A model generated the notes under the pieces. It had not been told where the DNA came from. It made no database searches and worked only from the letters and a program-made list of their open reading frames with translations. Shown here one piece after another: positions 10,250 to 23,600 of a stretch of 64,000 bases of DNA. A program made the position numbers and the translations under genes. Origin of the DNA: Straminergon stramineum (lineage: Eukaryota; Streptophyta; Bryopsida; Hypnales; Calliergonaceae); assembly GCA_963920665.1 (NCBI GenBank), contig OY987269.1:6078501-6142500 (forward strand), in the 5' to 3' direction. The first letter of the stretch is position 1. Each line of letters opens with the position of its first letter.

Positions 10250-11896
10250 ATTTATCGGGGTTAGTTGTTTTTTTTGCATTATTAACCGCATTGCTGAAAA
10301 AAGTGAATTGAGCTCTAGAAGGGCCTAAAAGCCCTTTGCGGTTGTATAGTATATTATATATTTGGTGGTATTTGATTAGGAAAACATTGAAGAGATACTT
10401 TTTAGTACAAAATAAAGTAATGACCATGATATTATGTAAATAAAAATTTATCGTAACTCATTATTACAGCACAGTTGAATAGTTATAAAGCTAAATATGG
10501 GTCGTATAGAGGGACTCCAAGGGCCTTTCAAAGGTTAGTGATATCAATTTTGTCCTAGGAGAATTTTTGTGCATTGATTTTTCAAATTAAATGGTGGGAT
10601 GGTGGTTTTGAGATGCATTTCATCACTGAAAAAAATCAGTTGCAGTGAATTAAAGTGTTTCAACTAATTAAAACTGAACAAAACTGTGAAATCCCATGAA
10701 GATGATAAAGTCGAAGCTGGAGTTGGTATCCCGGGAATTGGAAACCAAGGGATAATAATTGTGTGTGTCAGTCGGGTACAATAATCTTACAAACTGCCTA
10801 TTTGAGCCTTTCAATTTTTTTTGTACAATGTGGAGTATAATTGGTATATTTTGGTAAGCATAATTATTATTGCATGTGTATGCAATCCTAATCAAGCTTA
10901 CAAAATTTCAGAATAAAAAAAAAAAACTCCAATCTTGGTGAGTTTTTAAAGTTGGTTTTCACATTTTTTATAAATCGAAAAACATAGGTGATAATGTTTT
11001 CTAATTCGACTAAGGAGATATATAGGAAACATCCATCAATTAAAGTATAAAAATATAGCCCATATTTAGTTCAAGTTGTAGACTTGTATGTGCCTTTAGA
11101 TTTGATTTGTGCATTTATTACAACATTTTGTTCATGATCTTGAAATAACAAAACATGCATAATAATCATTGTTTGATTAAAAAAAAGGTTGTAATTATAC
11201 TAATCATTCTACCTTAGATACATGGATTGCATAGAAAATTGTTCAATAAAAATAAGTTGATTATGTTATCACTTAGTTATTACATCTAGATTCACCTTGT
11301 GAATATTTGACATATCACTATACACATATTATACCATCAAGTAGCTTATATGCAATCTAGAAGACTTTGGCAACCAATCAACTTTTATATCTCATATTAG
11401 TGACATCAATTATGCTTGTGTTTTTTTCTTGGATTTAGAATGTTTTTTTTTTCTCCCAAATTGCATGAGCCAATAGCTTCAAGGAGTACATGTCTCAGAA
11501 ATAATGAGTATGATTAGCTAGGCTAGGTCAACCTTTCAAGCCTATTGGATCATCTCACAGTATTGATAGTGGTCGAGAATGCGGTGTACTATATAGTAAG
11601 TAATTTGTCATGCCCAAAAATTCATCCTTGTCTATTATAACATCTTTCTTACATTAATAACCACAAACATGTACTACTCTATCAATGTTGGAGTTGTACA
11701 TTTCTTATTTTATTCTACAAAGATTGATTTTCTTCAACTAAAGGATCAAATTAGTAACTTGCGAAGCCAATGATTTGAAGACGGTTGATTGAAAATAATA
11801 AAACACCAATTGTAGTATTTTCCAAGCATAGGCATATCTAGACACGCCTCTTTGGATTCTTTTTCATATAAATTGATTCTAACTTTTAAAAAGTTA
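10250..11896. other. AT-rich spacer
   Basis: No recognisable gene or complete element. Open frames here are short and unremarkable. Confidence 0.4.
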
Positions 11897-12654
11897 TTAA
11901 CCCCTAAAGGACCAAACGGTGTTTTTTTTGGCAACATAGCGATTTTAGGCAGCTCATTACAAATGGAATTTTTTTTTAATTTGAAATTTTCATACAACAT
12001 GTGTCCTAGGAGTATATTTAAGACCCAAAAATTTTCATAACTTTTGAATACATGGTTAAAAAGTTATTGTATGATATGTTGTTTTCATTGCTCGGTGGGC
12101 AGACCAAGTAGCAAAAAAAACTTCTTTAAAAATCACTTTTTTTTAAAATAAAAATTTGAAATTTATCTTCCTGATTTATATATACATGGAAAGATTTTAA
12201 TCATTCCATTTTGATTTATGAGATGAAAGTTATAAAGAGTTTTAGTTGTGGGTAGTTTGTAGGTAGTAATGGAATCTCTACTCTAAAATAAACTTTGAAG
12301 ACCTTTATTTAACTCAATTTTCAATATTTTTGGAAAAAAATAAAAACCTGAGGTGTATATTGTTTATTTCAAAAATTTAACCATTGGGATTGGCATTTTT
12401 CAATTCCATAAATAAATTATTAACAATTTAGTATTTTGAATCATTCTCCACTTCTTTCAACTTACTATTTTTTTCCTATATGTTGTACAATTCTAAATGA
12501 TCTAAAATTTTTCAAGCATGTAGCCAACATGATTTGAAGAATGAATCCAAAGAGTTACAACCATTTTGGACATTTTCCATAATGATATGGCCTTGGGAAG
12601 TGCATCTACCCGGGTTTTTGTAGGGCCTAAAAATGGCTTTTTGTCACTTCAAAT
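11897..12654 (+). mobile_element. TTAA-flanked element, copy C, truncated on the right
   Basis: The left end TTAACCCCTAAAGGACCAAA is the clearest in the window. The sequence follows copy B closely through 'cacttcaaat' and then breaks off at about 12654 into unrelated sequence, so the last 250-300 bp and the right TTAA are missing. Confidence 0.75.
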
Positions 12655-15070
12655 TGGAGAAATTCCAATTTATATGGTCATAGACATGGGAAGTGCCAAT
12701 CACCAACCTATAGATAATCCATTGGAAGGTCATTCCAATGTACCAATTTTTTTTGCAATAAAATTGGTCAAACTTTTGAATGGGGTTATATAAGGTTACA
12801 AGCTACAAAACATATCATGACTATATTATATATTGGCAACCATGATGGAAAGATTCACAATGTAGTTGACATCTCTTCTCCAAATGATTCAAAAGTTGAG
12901 GCAACATAAAAAAAAAATTTAGTTTTGATAATACAAGGCCAAAAACAAATCCATGTGATATATCTCAAAGTAATATTATACTATTTTTATTTTTGTTATT
13001 TTTTTGTAGGATGTGGTTTGGGAATAAACAATACTATTGTTTATATGGGGATTCAAGGAATGCAACAATCATGGCAACCTTTGAACTATGAAGAAACTTC
13101 TTCCAATATTCTTCATCTTTGAGGATATTTCAAAATCTTGAGTATTGTGGATTGATTATATCATATTCTTTGTACTTTGCAAATCTTATAGCTTTAATAT
13201 TTCAAGAGAACATAGATAATCAAGAAAAAGACATGTACATATTCATATGAATTTTGGAAGTTATAAAATTAAATTTTAATGAAGATGCTTTCATACAATT
13301 TTATAATTTCAATTAAATCCATGAATATTTCTTTGACATTACTCATTTTTTTTAAAAGAAGATTTCTATTACCACACTCTATAATGGGTTCAAAATAATT
13401 AAATTCTAGAAATAGAAAATAAAAAATAAAAACTTTGAGACTTGGAAATCTAAAATTTAAAAAAAAAAATGAAAGAAACTCATATGTTTTAATATGATAA
13501 ATTTGTTCTCATGTAAAAAATCAAAAAAGATTTTAAAATTTAAAATTTTTAAAAATGAACCTTATTATTCAATTCAAATGAGTTGTTTATAAGACAATAT
13601 AAGCAAGATAGTTGCTAATGTTTGCTCTCAATAGTACTAGAAGTAGTGAACAAATCAATATTGTGCCATTACCTATATAAAGAAAGAGTCAAGAAAAAAT
13701 AAATTAGAATTGAACACAATTGTCTTCACACTCAAAACTTACATAAAAATAAGGTAGAGGCACTCAAAAATGTCACGCTTCTATCCCAAGTAGATGGGTG
13801 GTTTAGATGATGATTATTTACATAGGAATATTAGCCAAAAACCAACCTAAGTCATTTTATACTTTTGTAACACACAATCTTCTATGAATTTTTAAAGTTG
13901 AATGCCTAGAGCACATATTCATGCCACTAGACTCCCTTTGGAAGACACCCTTGAAAACAAGGAATGCATGAATTTCTACTAAAAGAGATCACCCATTTCT
14001 GACCAACCTCCCATTCTCACACTTTAGATTGTTGAATTTCCAATCACCTATGGCGTTGGTGACAATTCAAATAGAACAAGACCAATAAAGGCAACAGAAA
14101 TATCCAAGAGAAGTACATTGAAAGTATACGATGATCACAACATGTACATTGAAAGCCACTACAATCACTTACATCAATTTTCTAACCAATCTATGGTTGG
14201 AAATAGGTTAGCCTACATATTAAGAATGGGAGAAACAAAATCTTCACAAAAAAAATTCATTGTAATTTTGTATTTGAGGAAAAAAATGTAAAAAATTGTG
14301 AAATCCTTTTTCAATCTATTTCTCTAGATGGGAAAATCCTTTCTTCAACCTTCTCCATGCCACAAATAGGCTAAATTGTTTAAGTGGTCAAGAACATGTG
14401 ATCATCCTTATAGTTGCCTTAAAGAACTCTCCACAACTTCCATGGGTTACACTTGACAACTTGACGGTTTGTAAGCAATTTTGGGTGAAGGAAGGTGTCT
14501 AACCAAGGTCCAAATATAGGTGGCACAAGTTGAAAAGTGATACTTTTAGATGAATATACCGTAATGGAAAATTGCATCGTGGAATGCATCTTGTCTCACA
14601 TAACATTCAATAGTTAGAAGAGAGCCTACCTTCTCCTCTCTCCAAGTTGTCATCCAAGAAATACATCCAAAATTATGTGGTTCATAGAAGACAAGGTAAG
14701 GTGTACGAGTGTAGAGTTTCTGACGCAGGGATGGAGTCCAAATTAATGGGGATCATCAATCAAGGGTGTCAATGCCGACTTCAATTGTATCACATAATTT
14801 GTTTTCAATTTAGTAAGTCATTCTTTTATGTTTTTTATATTTAAAATTTTTTTTTGGCAGAAGTGAAACAAAATTTCATTGTTTTTTGGTTTTTTTTTGG
14901 AAGAACCGACACACTTGAACGACAAAAGTTAAATGGCCATTCTGGCTTACAGAAGTTAATGACCATTCTGGCTTCATTTTCAACCTACTCAATGCCTTGC
15001 TTTCTTAAACTGACAAATATTGACGCGTAGCACTGTTCAGGACAGGGCAGTTCGTTGCTCTGCTACTGAA
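12655..15070. other. spacer without recognised genes
   Basis: AT-rich DNA with short open frames (for example 12925-13122 and 14647-14844) lacking recognisable domains. Composition becomes less AT-rich after about 14900, approaching the 3' side of the glycosyltransferase gene. Confidence 0.4.
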
Positions 15071-15640
15071 TGTTATGCACAATATCCACAGCCCACTGTC
15101 GGAGAAGAATACAGTTTTATCGCAACAAGAATGTCAACAGAATCTTCCAGCAAATGCACAACACAGAGCTTCTCTCTCTCCTGGCAACCCTAACTCTAAA
15201 ACCCTAAAAAACAAACTCCCACCACATCAAAACCTTAAACCCTAAACCCTAAACCCTAAGCCCTCCCACCACGTTCGATAATCGACACCCGGTCCAGGAG
15301 CTGCTCAATCGTTAATACCAAAGTAAACGCATCTCAATACAGAAACACAATCACTCCCAGGCGTGTAGCAAATTGAAAGCCTTCATCGTGGAATGCATCT
15401 TCTCCCACGAAGTACACAGCTCACTATCGGAGAGACAAACGATTCACGTTATCGCAACAAAATTCTCCCTCATGGCCTCCCTCCCTATCCACCGAAATTC
15501 TCTCCAATTCACCTCGTCCTTCGGGATGCACACCGACCAGGAGCTTTCAACAAAAATCGCAAGAAAATCTTGAACGAAATGCACAAGAGACATACCTTGT
15601 CTCTCTCCTGACAGTCACATCGAAATCCTAAAACCTAATC
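15070..15640 (-). repeat. decayed tandem duplicate of the 3' end of the GT47 gene
   Basis: Sequence at 15265-15560 repeats, with changes and an inserted block, the last coding part of the glycosyltransferase at 15648-15895. Shared blocks include 'cgacacccggt', 'agctgctcaatcgt', 'catcactcccaggc/aatcactcccaggc', 'tctccctcatggcctccctc' and 'accgaccaggagctttc'. The downstream flank is also duplicated (15075-15250 against 15420-15640, sharing 'tatcgcaacaa', 'aaatgcaca' and 'ctctctcctg'). The copy has no open frame and lies immediately downstream of the functional stop. A short telomere-like run (three CCCTAAA units) lies at about 15235-15258. Confidence 0.75.
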
Positions 15641-18600
15641 CTAATTCCTCCCACCCTGTTCGATTTTCGACACCCGGTGCAAGAGCTGCTCAATCGTAAT
15701 ATCAAACGCGTCTCTATACGGAGACACATCACTCCCAGGCTTGCTATACAACAACCCCGGAACAATACTACCAACAATCGTCTCCCTCATGGCCTCCCTC
15801 TCCTCCACCGAAATCTTCTCCAAAACCTCCACCACATTCTTCTCCCCTCGCTTCACCTCGTCCTCGCTGATGTATACCGACCAGGAGCTTTCGTTCTTTG
15901 GCAAGTGCCACGGATACTGCACATAAGCAGTACAAGGGTGGAACAGCACAGGGATGCACCCCGCAATCAAGGAGTCGAACACAGAGCGTCGTGTCGGGGA
16001 GTCTCCTACGGGTTGCATGCAGAAGTGCGAGGTGAGGAAGGCTTGTGTGACGAAGGCGGGGACTTGGCATTTGTTCTGGATGCATTCGACAAAGCGACAT
16101 GTTGCGTTTGTTGTGGCGTTGCGGCATTGTTTGACAAGAGCACCACGGACGTTGGTGGTGCCAGGACGCTCCTTGCCGACGAAAGTGACGAGGCTGGAGC
16201 GGTTTTGGGATTGGATGTGGTGGAGCCAAGTGGTGATGTCGGAGGCGGATTGAGGGTGGAAGAAGGTTGGGTGAGGGACGCCGATGTCGTTGTGGGACCA
16301 CGGGTTGCGCTCGATTAGCACTTTGGTCATCTGGCAAACAAAGGCACAGTCAATTACAAATGGATCCCAAATGGACACAGTCTGGACATAGGCAGAGCAT
16401 AGGGTTTTCTTTTTGTTGACACCGATCGATAAATTAAGATCTTGAAAATGGGTTGTTTCTTCCAGTGTAGGACTAGGTTGGTATCAAATGAAGCGATCAA
16501 CTGCCCTATGATGCACATGACCACTTCACAGGTCTAACATGGTTCCTCGCACAAGCATTTACGGTAGCTACATCTACATGCAGCCCTTGTTCAAAAGCAA
16601 TCTGAGTGGACATAAGATCATAGGGTTGCCTATTTGGGGCACACCTACAATCAGCGCCTGAAAATTCAGGCGTAGTTTCTTCCAGTGCAGGATTAGTTGG
16701 GAATCAAAGGAGTTCTTAAGTTGTCATGTACATTGAAGGGCAGTTGATCAACTCTCTAATGGTTCCTTGGAAATGCATTTACGGTAAGTACACTTTCATG
16801 CAGCCCTTACCTAAAAGCAATCAGAATGGATGTATAGAAGTGCACACAATTTGGGCGTAAGAGCATACTTAAGGGTGGTCTACTTTGGTCACACCTGCAA
16901 TCAGCGCTTTGAAAATTCATGGTTCATTGGCTCTCGAGTCTTCACAACGAAACTTTCTATTACGATTGATTTGATGAATTGAGGTGCGTAGCTAGTATGC
17001 TTGATCAAAGATATAAGCAAGAATATGTGAAAATTCACAACCGGACTTGGACTTAATAAATTAGGGTTTGGTGCTCACCTTCTGCGTTTCCGGCATCTCC
17101 AGCAACCGATTCCCCCACTCGTCCCCCTCCGCCTGTCTCCGAAAGTCCCACGAGATTTTCCCAAGCACCAGTACATGGTCCCTCCCTTCTCGCCTTCTCC
17201 AAGCCGGTTGATTATCCAACCACCTCAGCAGCTTCACACTGAGCGCATCCCGTTTCTCGTTCGAGGAATCTCTTGCGAAGTTCCACCGAATCACATCGAG
17301 TCCACCATAGAAAGGAATATAAAACAACGCAGCCTGTTCAATATCCTTCGTCAAACACTTGTACTGCTTCACTTTCGCGTGCGAGACGAGCTCCAAGGCG
17401 TACTGGTGCGTGTTGAACCACCGATCCTGGGGCACGAAGATCTGGGAGCCGTTTGCCTTCGGATTCTCCACGGGTTTCCCTGTTCCGGAGTCCACGAAGA
17501 AGTCGCAGAGGTTGAAGGCCGGGAACAAGGAGTCGCATTGGGCGGCCAGGTCGAGGTTGAACTCGGGAGGAAGCTCATAGACGTAGATGTACTTGCCTTC
17601 GCAGCTGGAATCTCTTGAAGCTTTTGTGAGAATTGTGGTGTAGTTTAGAGACTGGGATCGGATTTCTTCGAAGATTTGCATGCGGAGAATGTTGGCCTTC
17701 GAGCGGCGGTTGCCGTCTTCCTCGCGACCATGGTCGATCTCGATGCTCTCTTTTAGGATTTCGCGATTGGAAATCTCTTCAGTGGCGGTGTCGTCGAGCT
17801 CCTCGACCTTCTGTTTTAGGGTTTGGTGCTCGGGAATCTCATCTGGGAGGCTGTCTTCGAGCTCCTCGTCCTTCTGTTTTAGGGTTTGGTGCTCGGGAAT
17901 CTCATCTGGGAGGCTGTCTTCGAGCGCCTCGTCCTTCTGTTCTAGGGTTTGGCGCTCCGAAATCGCTACTGGGGTGGTGTCTTCGAACGCCTGGTCGTCC
18001 TCTTCTAGAATTTGGCGCTCTGAAATCGCTTCTGTGGTATTCTCTTCGTCTTTTGAAGGCTTCGTCTTGGAGGATGGTGGCTCTCCTGAATCTCCTCCCT
18101 GCCGTAGCCCATCCTGCAATCAGACAACAAAAAAAAGCACATTAGTGGAATAGTTTTGAAATAGAATGTGGTTGAACTTGTTCCTGGCGAAGCATAACAT
18201 TCAACAACAGAGACACACACGCTCTTCCTGCATGCCATAATTTTGGGGAACCCCAAGCGGTACTTATTGTGTTCAAGAGAACTAGGTCATGATCAACATG
18301 ATAAAAGGATACTCTACTTGATGTTCAATTCAACGCAATGCCGTATGCTATCCAATTGGAGAAATGCGGATCAAGTGTAACATTGAGATCTTTAATGTCA
18401 ATTCTAAATTACCACTTGGACATTCTCTATAGACAAATTTCACTGTGGAATGCCTCACACTCTGCAAAATCTGAAACCCACTGTTGTCAGGAAAGGACAT
18501 AGAGTGCAGCTAAGAAATTTTACAAGGAGACTGAATCAGAACTCAGGGCTCCATAATGCACTCGCTTTGATAGCTAGCAGCAAGTACAGCGATGGCGTGT

Positions 18601-19101
18601 CGTGGAAAACAGGGTCGCTTCTGATCACGAAAACTTGATTCATAGCAGTGCAAACAGACCTGCCCAACGCCAGGCTGGCTGTTTTTCGGGATACTCACTT
18701 CAACTTCATTCCATGGATCTGGTAGCGACAACAAAAAACAAACTCTGCAAATCTGGCATTCTGAAACTCTGACAACAAACTCTAGGTCGAAGCTTCAAGA
18801 GCAGGACAATCAAATTGACCCCATTCTCAGTCCTAACCGTGTCCAGATCGACCTAACCATGTCTGCATACTTTTCTTACCTCGCTCTGGAGCGCACGACC
18901 ACCGAAAAGCTCTGCACTATTGTTGCTGCTGCCTTGAGCATCTGACCTCCCACTTGGGCTGTCCGTGCTTCCGAACGGCGTTGTGTTCCAAATGAGCAAC
19001 AGTAGAATGAGAGAGACGAGGATGACGATCTTCAATTTGTTCTTCGTCAGGGTGAACTTCGTCGGCAATCCTCCACTTCGAGGCGCATACTTGTCCCCCA
19101 T
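15641..19101 (-). CDS. exostosin-family (GT47A, MUR3/XLT2-like) glycosyltransferase
   Basis: Three coding exons fit canonical splice sites with phase-0 junctions: 19101-18880, 18113-17079 and 16330-15641, giving 648 residues. Residues 23-41 are one hydrophobic helix after a short basic N-terminus, typical of a type II Golgi membrane enzyme. Residues 104-200 form an acidic stem built from 21-residue repeats. The exostosin domain (about 247-620) contains YVYELPPEFN, ALFYIPFYGGLD, GRDHVLVLGKISWDFRR, PHPTFFHP and the sugar-nucleotide-site block PVGDSPTRRSVFDSLIAGCIP. This subfamily adds galactose or related sugars to xyloglucan side chains in the Golgi; the exact acceptor cannot be read from sequence. 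The ATG lies behind an in-frame-free leader with a possible 5'UTR intron (acceptor ttgttgcag near 19206). The acidic repeat stem is unusual for the family. Confidence 0.93.
16442..16909 (-). repeat. tandem duplication (217 and about 250 bp) filling intron 2 of the GT47 gene
   Basis: Two consecutive units start at 16442 and 16659. Both contain, in order, 'gtttcttccagtg', 'gcatttacggta', 'catgcagccctt', 'aaaagcaatc', and 'cacacct' followed by 'caatcagcgc'. They are clearly diverged, so the duplication is not recent. Confidence 0.8.
17758..18073 (-). repeat. in-frame 63-bp tandem repeat in exon 2 of the GT47 gene
   Basis: Units with the anchor gtttggtgctcggg start at 17821 and 17884; related starts at 17947 and 18010 keep the exact 63-bp spacing, and more divergent units flank them. 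Each unit encodes 21 residues of the type PEHQTLKQKDEELEDSLPDE. The units at 17821-17883 and 17884-17946 differ at only two positions, so this copy is recent. Confidence 0.9.
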
Positions 19102-20490
19102 CCTTGATTGCCTGTCCCCACTGGAATTAGCAATAGATTACACCCTCACTGCTCCTTGCCTAAACGGCCAGTAATTGATCATCTGCACTAATAAATTGCA
19201 GACCTGCAACAAAATCAATTTAAAGATCTCCACCACGGCTTGTTGAATTACTGCCTCCACTTCCAGTCCCTTCCCATCATCCCATGGTTGATAGACACGA
19301 CTTCCAACTAACGATTAATTTAAAATAAGCTTCGCATGTACAAATCCAGCCTGCATGGTGAGCAAATCAATGCTTCAGCTGCAACTCGATCGAAAGCTTC
19401 AACCACCAAACAGCCAGTACCTGAGGCTTCATAAGCTCAGCAATACGCAATGCACTACGACATAGCCAAGTCCACGGAAAAACCACAACTCAAAAACAGA
19501 GATTGACGGAGTCCCCAACCCAAATTTAATACCGATCGAAAGCTCTCACTTTCTACACAATATTCTGCATGTCTCCCAAAACATCAAAACTCAGACACCA
19601 CTCCCGCCTTGACCTAATTATATCCCGGATAGAAAACATTCAACTGTAACCCAAAGATTCTGCGGGATAGAAGGACTACCACAAGACAACACTGACAGAA
19701 CACCCTCTCGCAATTGAAACTTATGATCACACCTCGGTCCTCGTCACTCTCTGACTCACAACACAGCAAACGAAAACCAAAGCTCTGAAATTCCTACAAC
19801 ACAGCAACCGAAAGCTTGATCAAATACGCACTAATTGCAGGACTCATGTGCCTCCCCAAGCTGGAAAGAGACGCCCACCGATCGGTACACTCAGTGAGTG
19901 AGTAACAAAAGCATGTGCATATTGCGACAATTGCTTGACTCTGGCACACCAGAGTCTAGCTTGTACATGCATGCGCTTGTGCGAAATGGGCATGGCAGGT
20001 TTGGCAGCAGCTGCGTCAGGGGGGGGACCTTGAATTATTATGACGTAACTTAACTCGGGATGCCAGCCGGGCGGAGTCAAGCTACAAGTTAGCTAGCTCG
20101 CAGGCAAGCATGCAGAATACCTTGCAATTTTTGCCTCACGTAATATTCATGGCGATTTCGGTCATTGTACAACAATGTAAGCGTACGTCGTCTCTCTCGA
20201 TTTCGGACTTGTTGGAGCAAGCTCGTAACGGCACGATTCCTCGGCGTCAGGAGGGTTGAATGAATGCTAGGCGCGTTAGTAATCACGGCGAAGTCTGTCT
20301 GTGGGTGTTGTTTTTTTGTTACTGGCCGGTCCTGTCCGGATGTTATGTGGGCGCAGACTGGGAGACTTTTCCGCCATTGGGGGAAGTCCACTTGGCAAAA
20401 GTCTTGGCAGGGGCGTCAGACTGAGCGCTGTACACAGCATAACTTACGTAAACACTGGAGCAGTTTTTCAACTTCTATTTTTTTTCCAGA
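19102..20490 (-). promoter_or_regulatory. leader and promoter region of the GT47 gene
   Basis: This stretch is less AT-rich than the far spacers and lies directly upstream of the ATG. A good acceptor (ttgttgcag) near 19206 suggests that a 5'UTR intron ends there. Open frames at 19844-20564 overlap each other on both strands and look like by-products of composition. No TATA position can be fixed. Confidence 0.4.
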
Positions 20491-20491
20491 A

Positions 20492-20629
20492 ATTGGAGGC
20501 TCACCACATCCAAGTCATTATGAATAGCGTAGAATTCAGTCACATGGCACAAAGTAAGGTGTGAATGAATTCTACAATTTCCTAGATTGGAGGCTCACCA
20601 AATCCAAGCCATTATGAAAAGCGTAGAAG
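20492..20629 (+). repeat. short direct duplication, about 44 bp twice
   Basis: The block attggaggctcaccacatcc with 'aagtcattatgaatagcgtagaa' at 20492-20535 recurs with few changes at 20586-20629. Confidence 0.8.
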
Positions 20630-23600
20630 ACTCTAACTTACTACTTGTGTCATGTGACTTTTTAGGTCATTTTTGAGCTATTATGTATCAATAAAGTACA
20701 TTTGAAAGTTTGAAATAGTAGGCACAAATAGGATGGTTTTTGTGTTGTGAAAGAAATGAGGTCTCCTACCTTAGTGAAGTTATAGGTTTCTTCAAAATGC
20801 AAAGAAAAAAGGTTGCATATTGAGAATCTCCAAATTTTGAGAATTTTGAGTCAGGAATTTGAATTTCTGAATTTTGAGAATGTCTTTTTGCTACTCTCTC
20901 CTTGTGGCTCCATTGATCTCGCTTGATTTTTCTCATGCATTAAACAAAAAAGGCATCAAAGTGTAGTCAGTCTTCTTTGGTTTTCTCTCGTGAGAGGCCA
21001 TGTGTGATAACCAAGGATTAGTCTCTTGCTTCAAATTCCCAACTTTGACACCTACTTTATGGTTGCTTTGTAGACCCTCTACTATAAAATAGCATAATTT
21101 TTTTGGATCTAAACATACAGTAGGAGCACCTAAAAAACCCAGTATTGTATCCAATGATGTCATTTTCCAAGGTAAGCCAATGATTCTAGAACCTAAATCT
21201 TGATAGACTACAGATAGCTTTATGATTTTGGTCAAGAAACAATAAGCTACCTATGATCTACCCCGAATTTGGTTATGAAATAAACTACCATGTCTAGAAA
21301 GTATGTGACGCCATTGGGTACACTATTGGTTTGGGGTGCTCCTACCTCCTTATGTCTCATTGCAGTCACATGACGATCAAGTATAAGATGAAGACCGACA
21401 CCTATTCTCACACTCTTTGGAATATATCGATCCGTTCGACTATCATAGATAACCATAATAAGAAACATTTGGCACTCCCCCAACCCTAACTAACTAGAAT
21501 GGAATCAAGTCAACCAAGTGTCGCTAGACTTGCTACCCCCAAAACTCAAAATCCATGTATACACTGTACGCTACCCTTGGAAATCCCTGTACTACCCTTG
21601 TCTCAGTTGTTGCCAGGTCAATTTTTTAGCAATAAATAAATTCAATCTGCAGGTGTTTTTTGTGTTTTTTTTGTTTTTCTTCTGACACAATCTTCAGGTA
21701 GTTTCAAAATTTAAACCAAAACTTACTGAAGGCAGGTCCAATTCAGTGGTCCCTTCTGAACTGTGGTGGGTGTTGTGACTCACTGATTTGCCTGGGGAAG
21801 GTGTTGGCAGCGCGAACAACAACTGAAGGAGTGTGAAGGTCAGTGACTGACCATGATTTTGAAGGCGCAAAGGGGAGAGTCAGGACAGTACAGAACTCGT
21901 ACAAGCCAGGAGGACACGGTACGAAGGTCCTGGAGTTGGCAGATCTGGTGAGCTCTGGACCTGCTCTGCCCTGACCTTTAGGGAATCAGGGCTCTATCCA
22001 GGAATGGGTCAGACACACTCAGACAGCATTTAAGAACTCGGAGAAGGCAGAAAGACAGTTGGACGGAGACAGTCGGTTGGACCGAGCGACAGACAATCAG
22101 TTGGACCGACGGAGTGGCCAGCCAAGTTTTCGGAGCTGCTCTCGGTTGGTAAGGTACTGAGGTACCGAGGTACCGAGGAAGACGTACCGAAAAGTAACAC
22201 TTGTTCAAGATCTGCGGGTAGATCTTGAGGAGGGTAGTAGCTACAGAATAGAATAGATTAAGCCCTCAAGGCAAGGCCCAAGCTGTTTCTGTACTTTTTT
22301 CACAAGTTTGAACTTTGATTGACAATAAGGGAGGCATCGTACATCGAGCTTATTACATGCTTAATACATGATGTCAATTGTACTTTTGAACTTCCCCATT
22401 CAATAATTTTGAACATCATAATATTAAATTCACTTAGATTTATTTCTTAGAGTATAGGGAAATGAAGTTATAACTCCTTTGACCTATTGAATAGGTGAGA
22501 GGCCCAAAATAGGCTCCTTGGGCATGTGTTGAATAGGTGTTTTTTTCCACTTTTTTCAATTGATTGAAAAGGCTATATTGAATGTGTGGTTGAAGTTGAA
22601 GTGGCAACCTCTAAGGCTTGAGGCAAGTTTCAGACTGGCAATTTCAAAATCCTCTGCAAACTTTATTTGGCGATGTTTCAACGTACCCTGAGTTTTTTTG
22701 GGGAATTGAATGTGAGTTCCAATGCATTGTAGGTGAACTAAAAGAATTTAGTGCTTGGAATTTGGCAAAGTTGTATGCATCATTGCGGTTTATTAGGCGA
22801 TTTAATAATTCCAAATGACCATCATAGTGCAATGTGCAAACCACAAATTTCCTAAAACAAATTATAAAATGAACACAATGATCACTAAGATCACTACCAG
22901 TCTACCACATGCAATGACATACACCTATGTCTACTCCAAAAGTCCTCTGATGCCAAAGTAAGAACATTTCAAATAGAAATCAACAACTAAGCATTGTTTT
23001 TATTGAGTCTTTTTGGCATTGAGATACAAATTGCAAACCTTACTCCTACACCCGATTTTTTTAGTTTAGGGATACATCATGCCACATTATACTTTGTAGT
23101 TTCCTTAGGCAAAGTAAATATGCAAATACAAGAGAATCTAGAAAACCACTAAGTAATTCAACAACAATCTTCTTTTGCTTTGGAGCACATTATGATGTAA
23201 GAGAATTTGAAAAACAATGTTGGAAACCTGCTTATGCAAGTTTGGAAATAAAAGTAACATCAAAGTGACGGACTTGGAGGATGAGTCTCACCAGCAAAGT
23301 TCACAACCACTTCAGGACACGAGGAATCTACCTTATCTACAGACAATGTGTAGATTGTGGATTGTAGACATTGACCTGCACCCACCCAAACCCCCTTTCG
23401 ATGCCTAAGTGAGATAAATCTTCAAATAAACATACCACACCTTAAAGCTCAAACATTTGCAACATACAATCTCTCATAGATACAATATAGATCACTTATA
23501 TGATTGACGCAACATACAAGCATAAAAGGCATTGCAACTTTGCAAACAACACATCCCATTACAAATTAATTATATGGATTCACTCGATACCAACTCATTA

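Noticed and set aside
15235..15258. CCCTAAA telomere-like repeat
   Set aside because: Only about three units, next to a gene end; too short for a telomere or interstitial telomeric block. Similar short runs are common near plant genes.
15677..16318. Long plus-strand open frames opposite the GT47 last exon
   Set aside because: They are shadows of the GC-richer coding strand; the minus frame matches the exostosin family with proper splice sites.
17175..18153. Several plus-strand open frames opposite GT47 exon 2
   Set aside because: These are by-products of the 63-bp repeat and GC-rich coding sequence and encode no recognisable domain.
21640..22340. GC-richer segment that looks like an LTR
   Set aside because: No second copy, primer-binding site or defined ends could be found in the window, so it was not called as an element.
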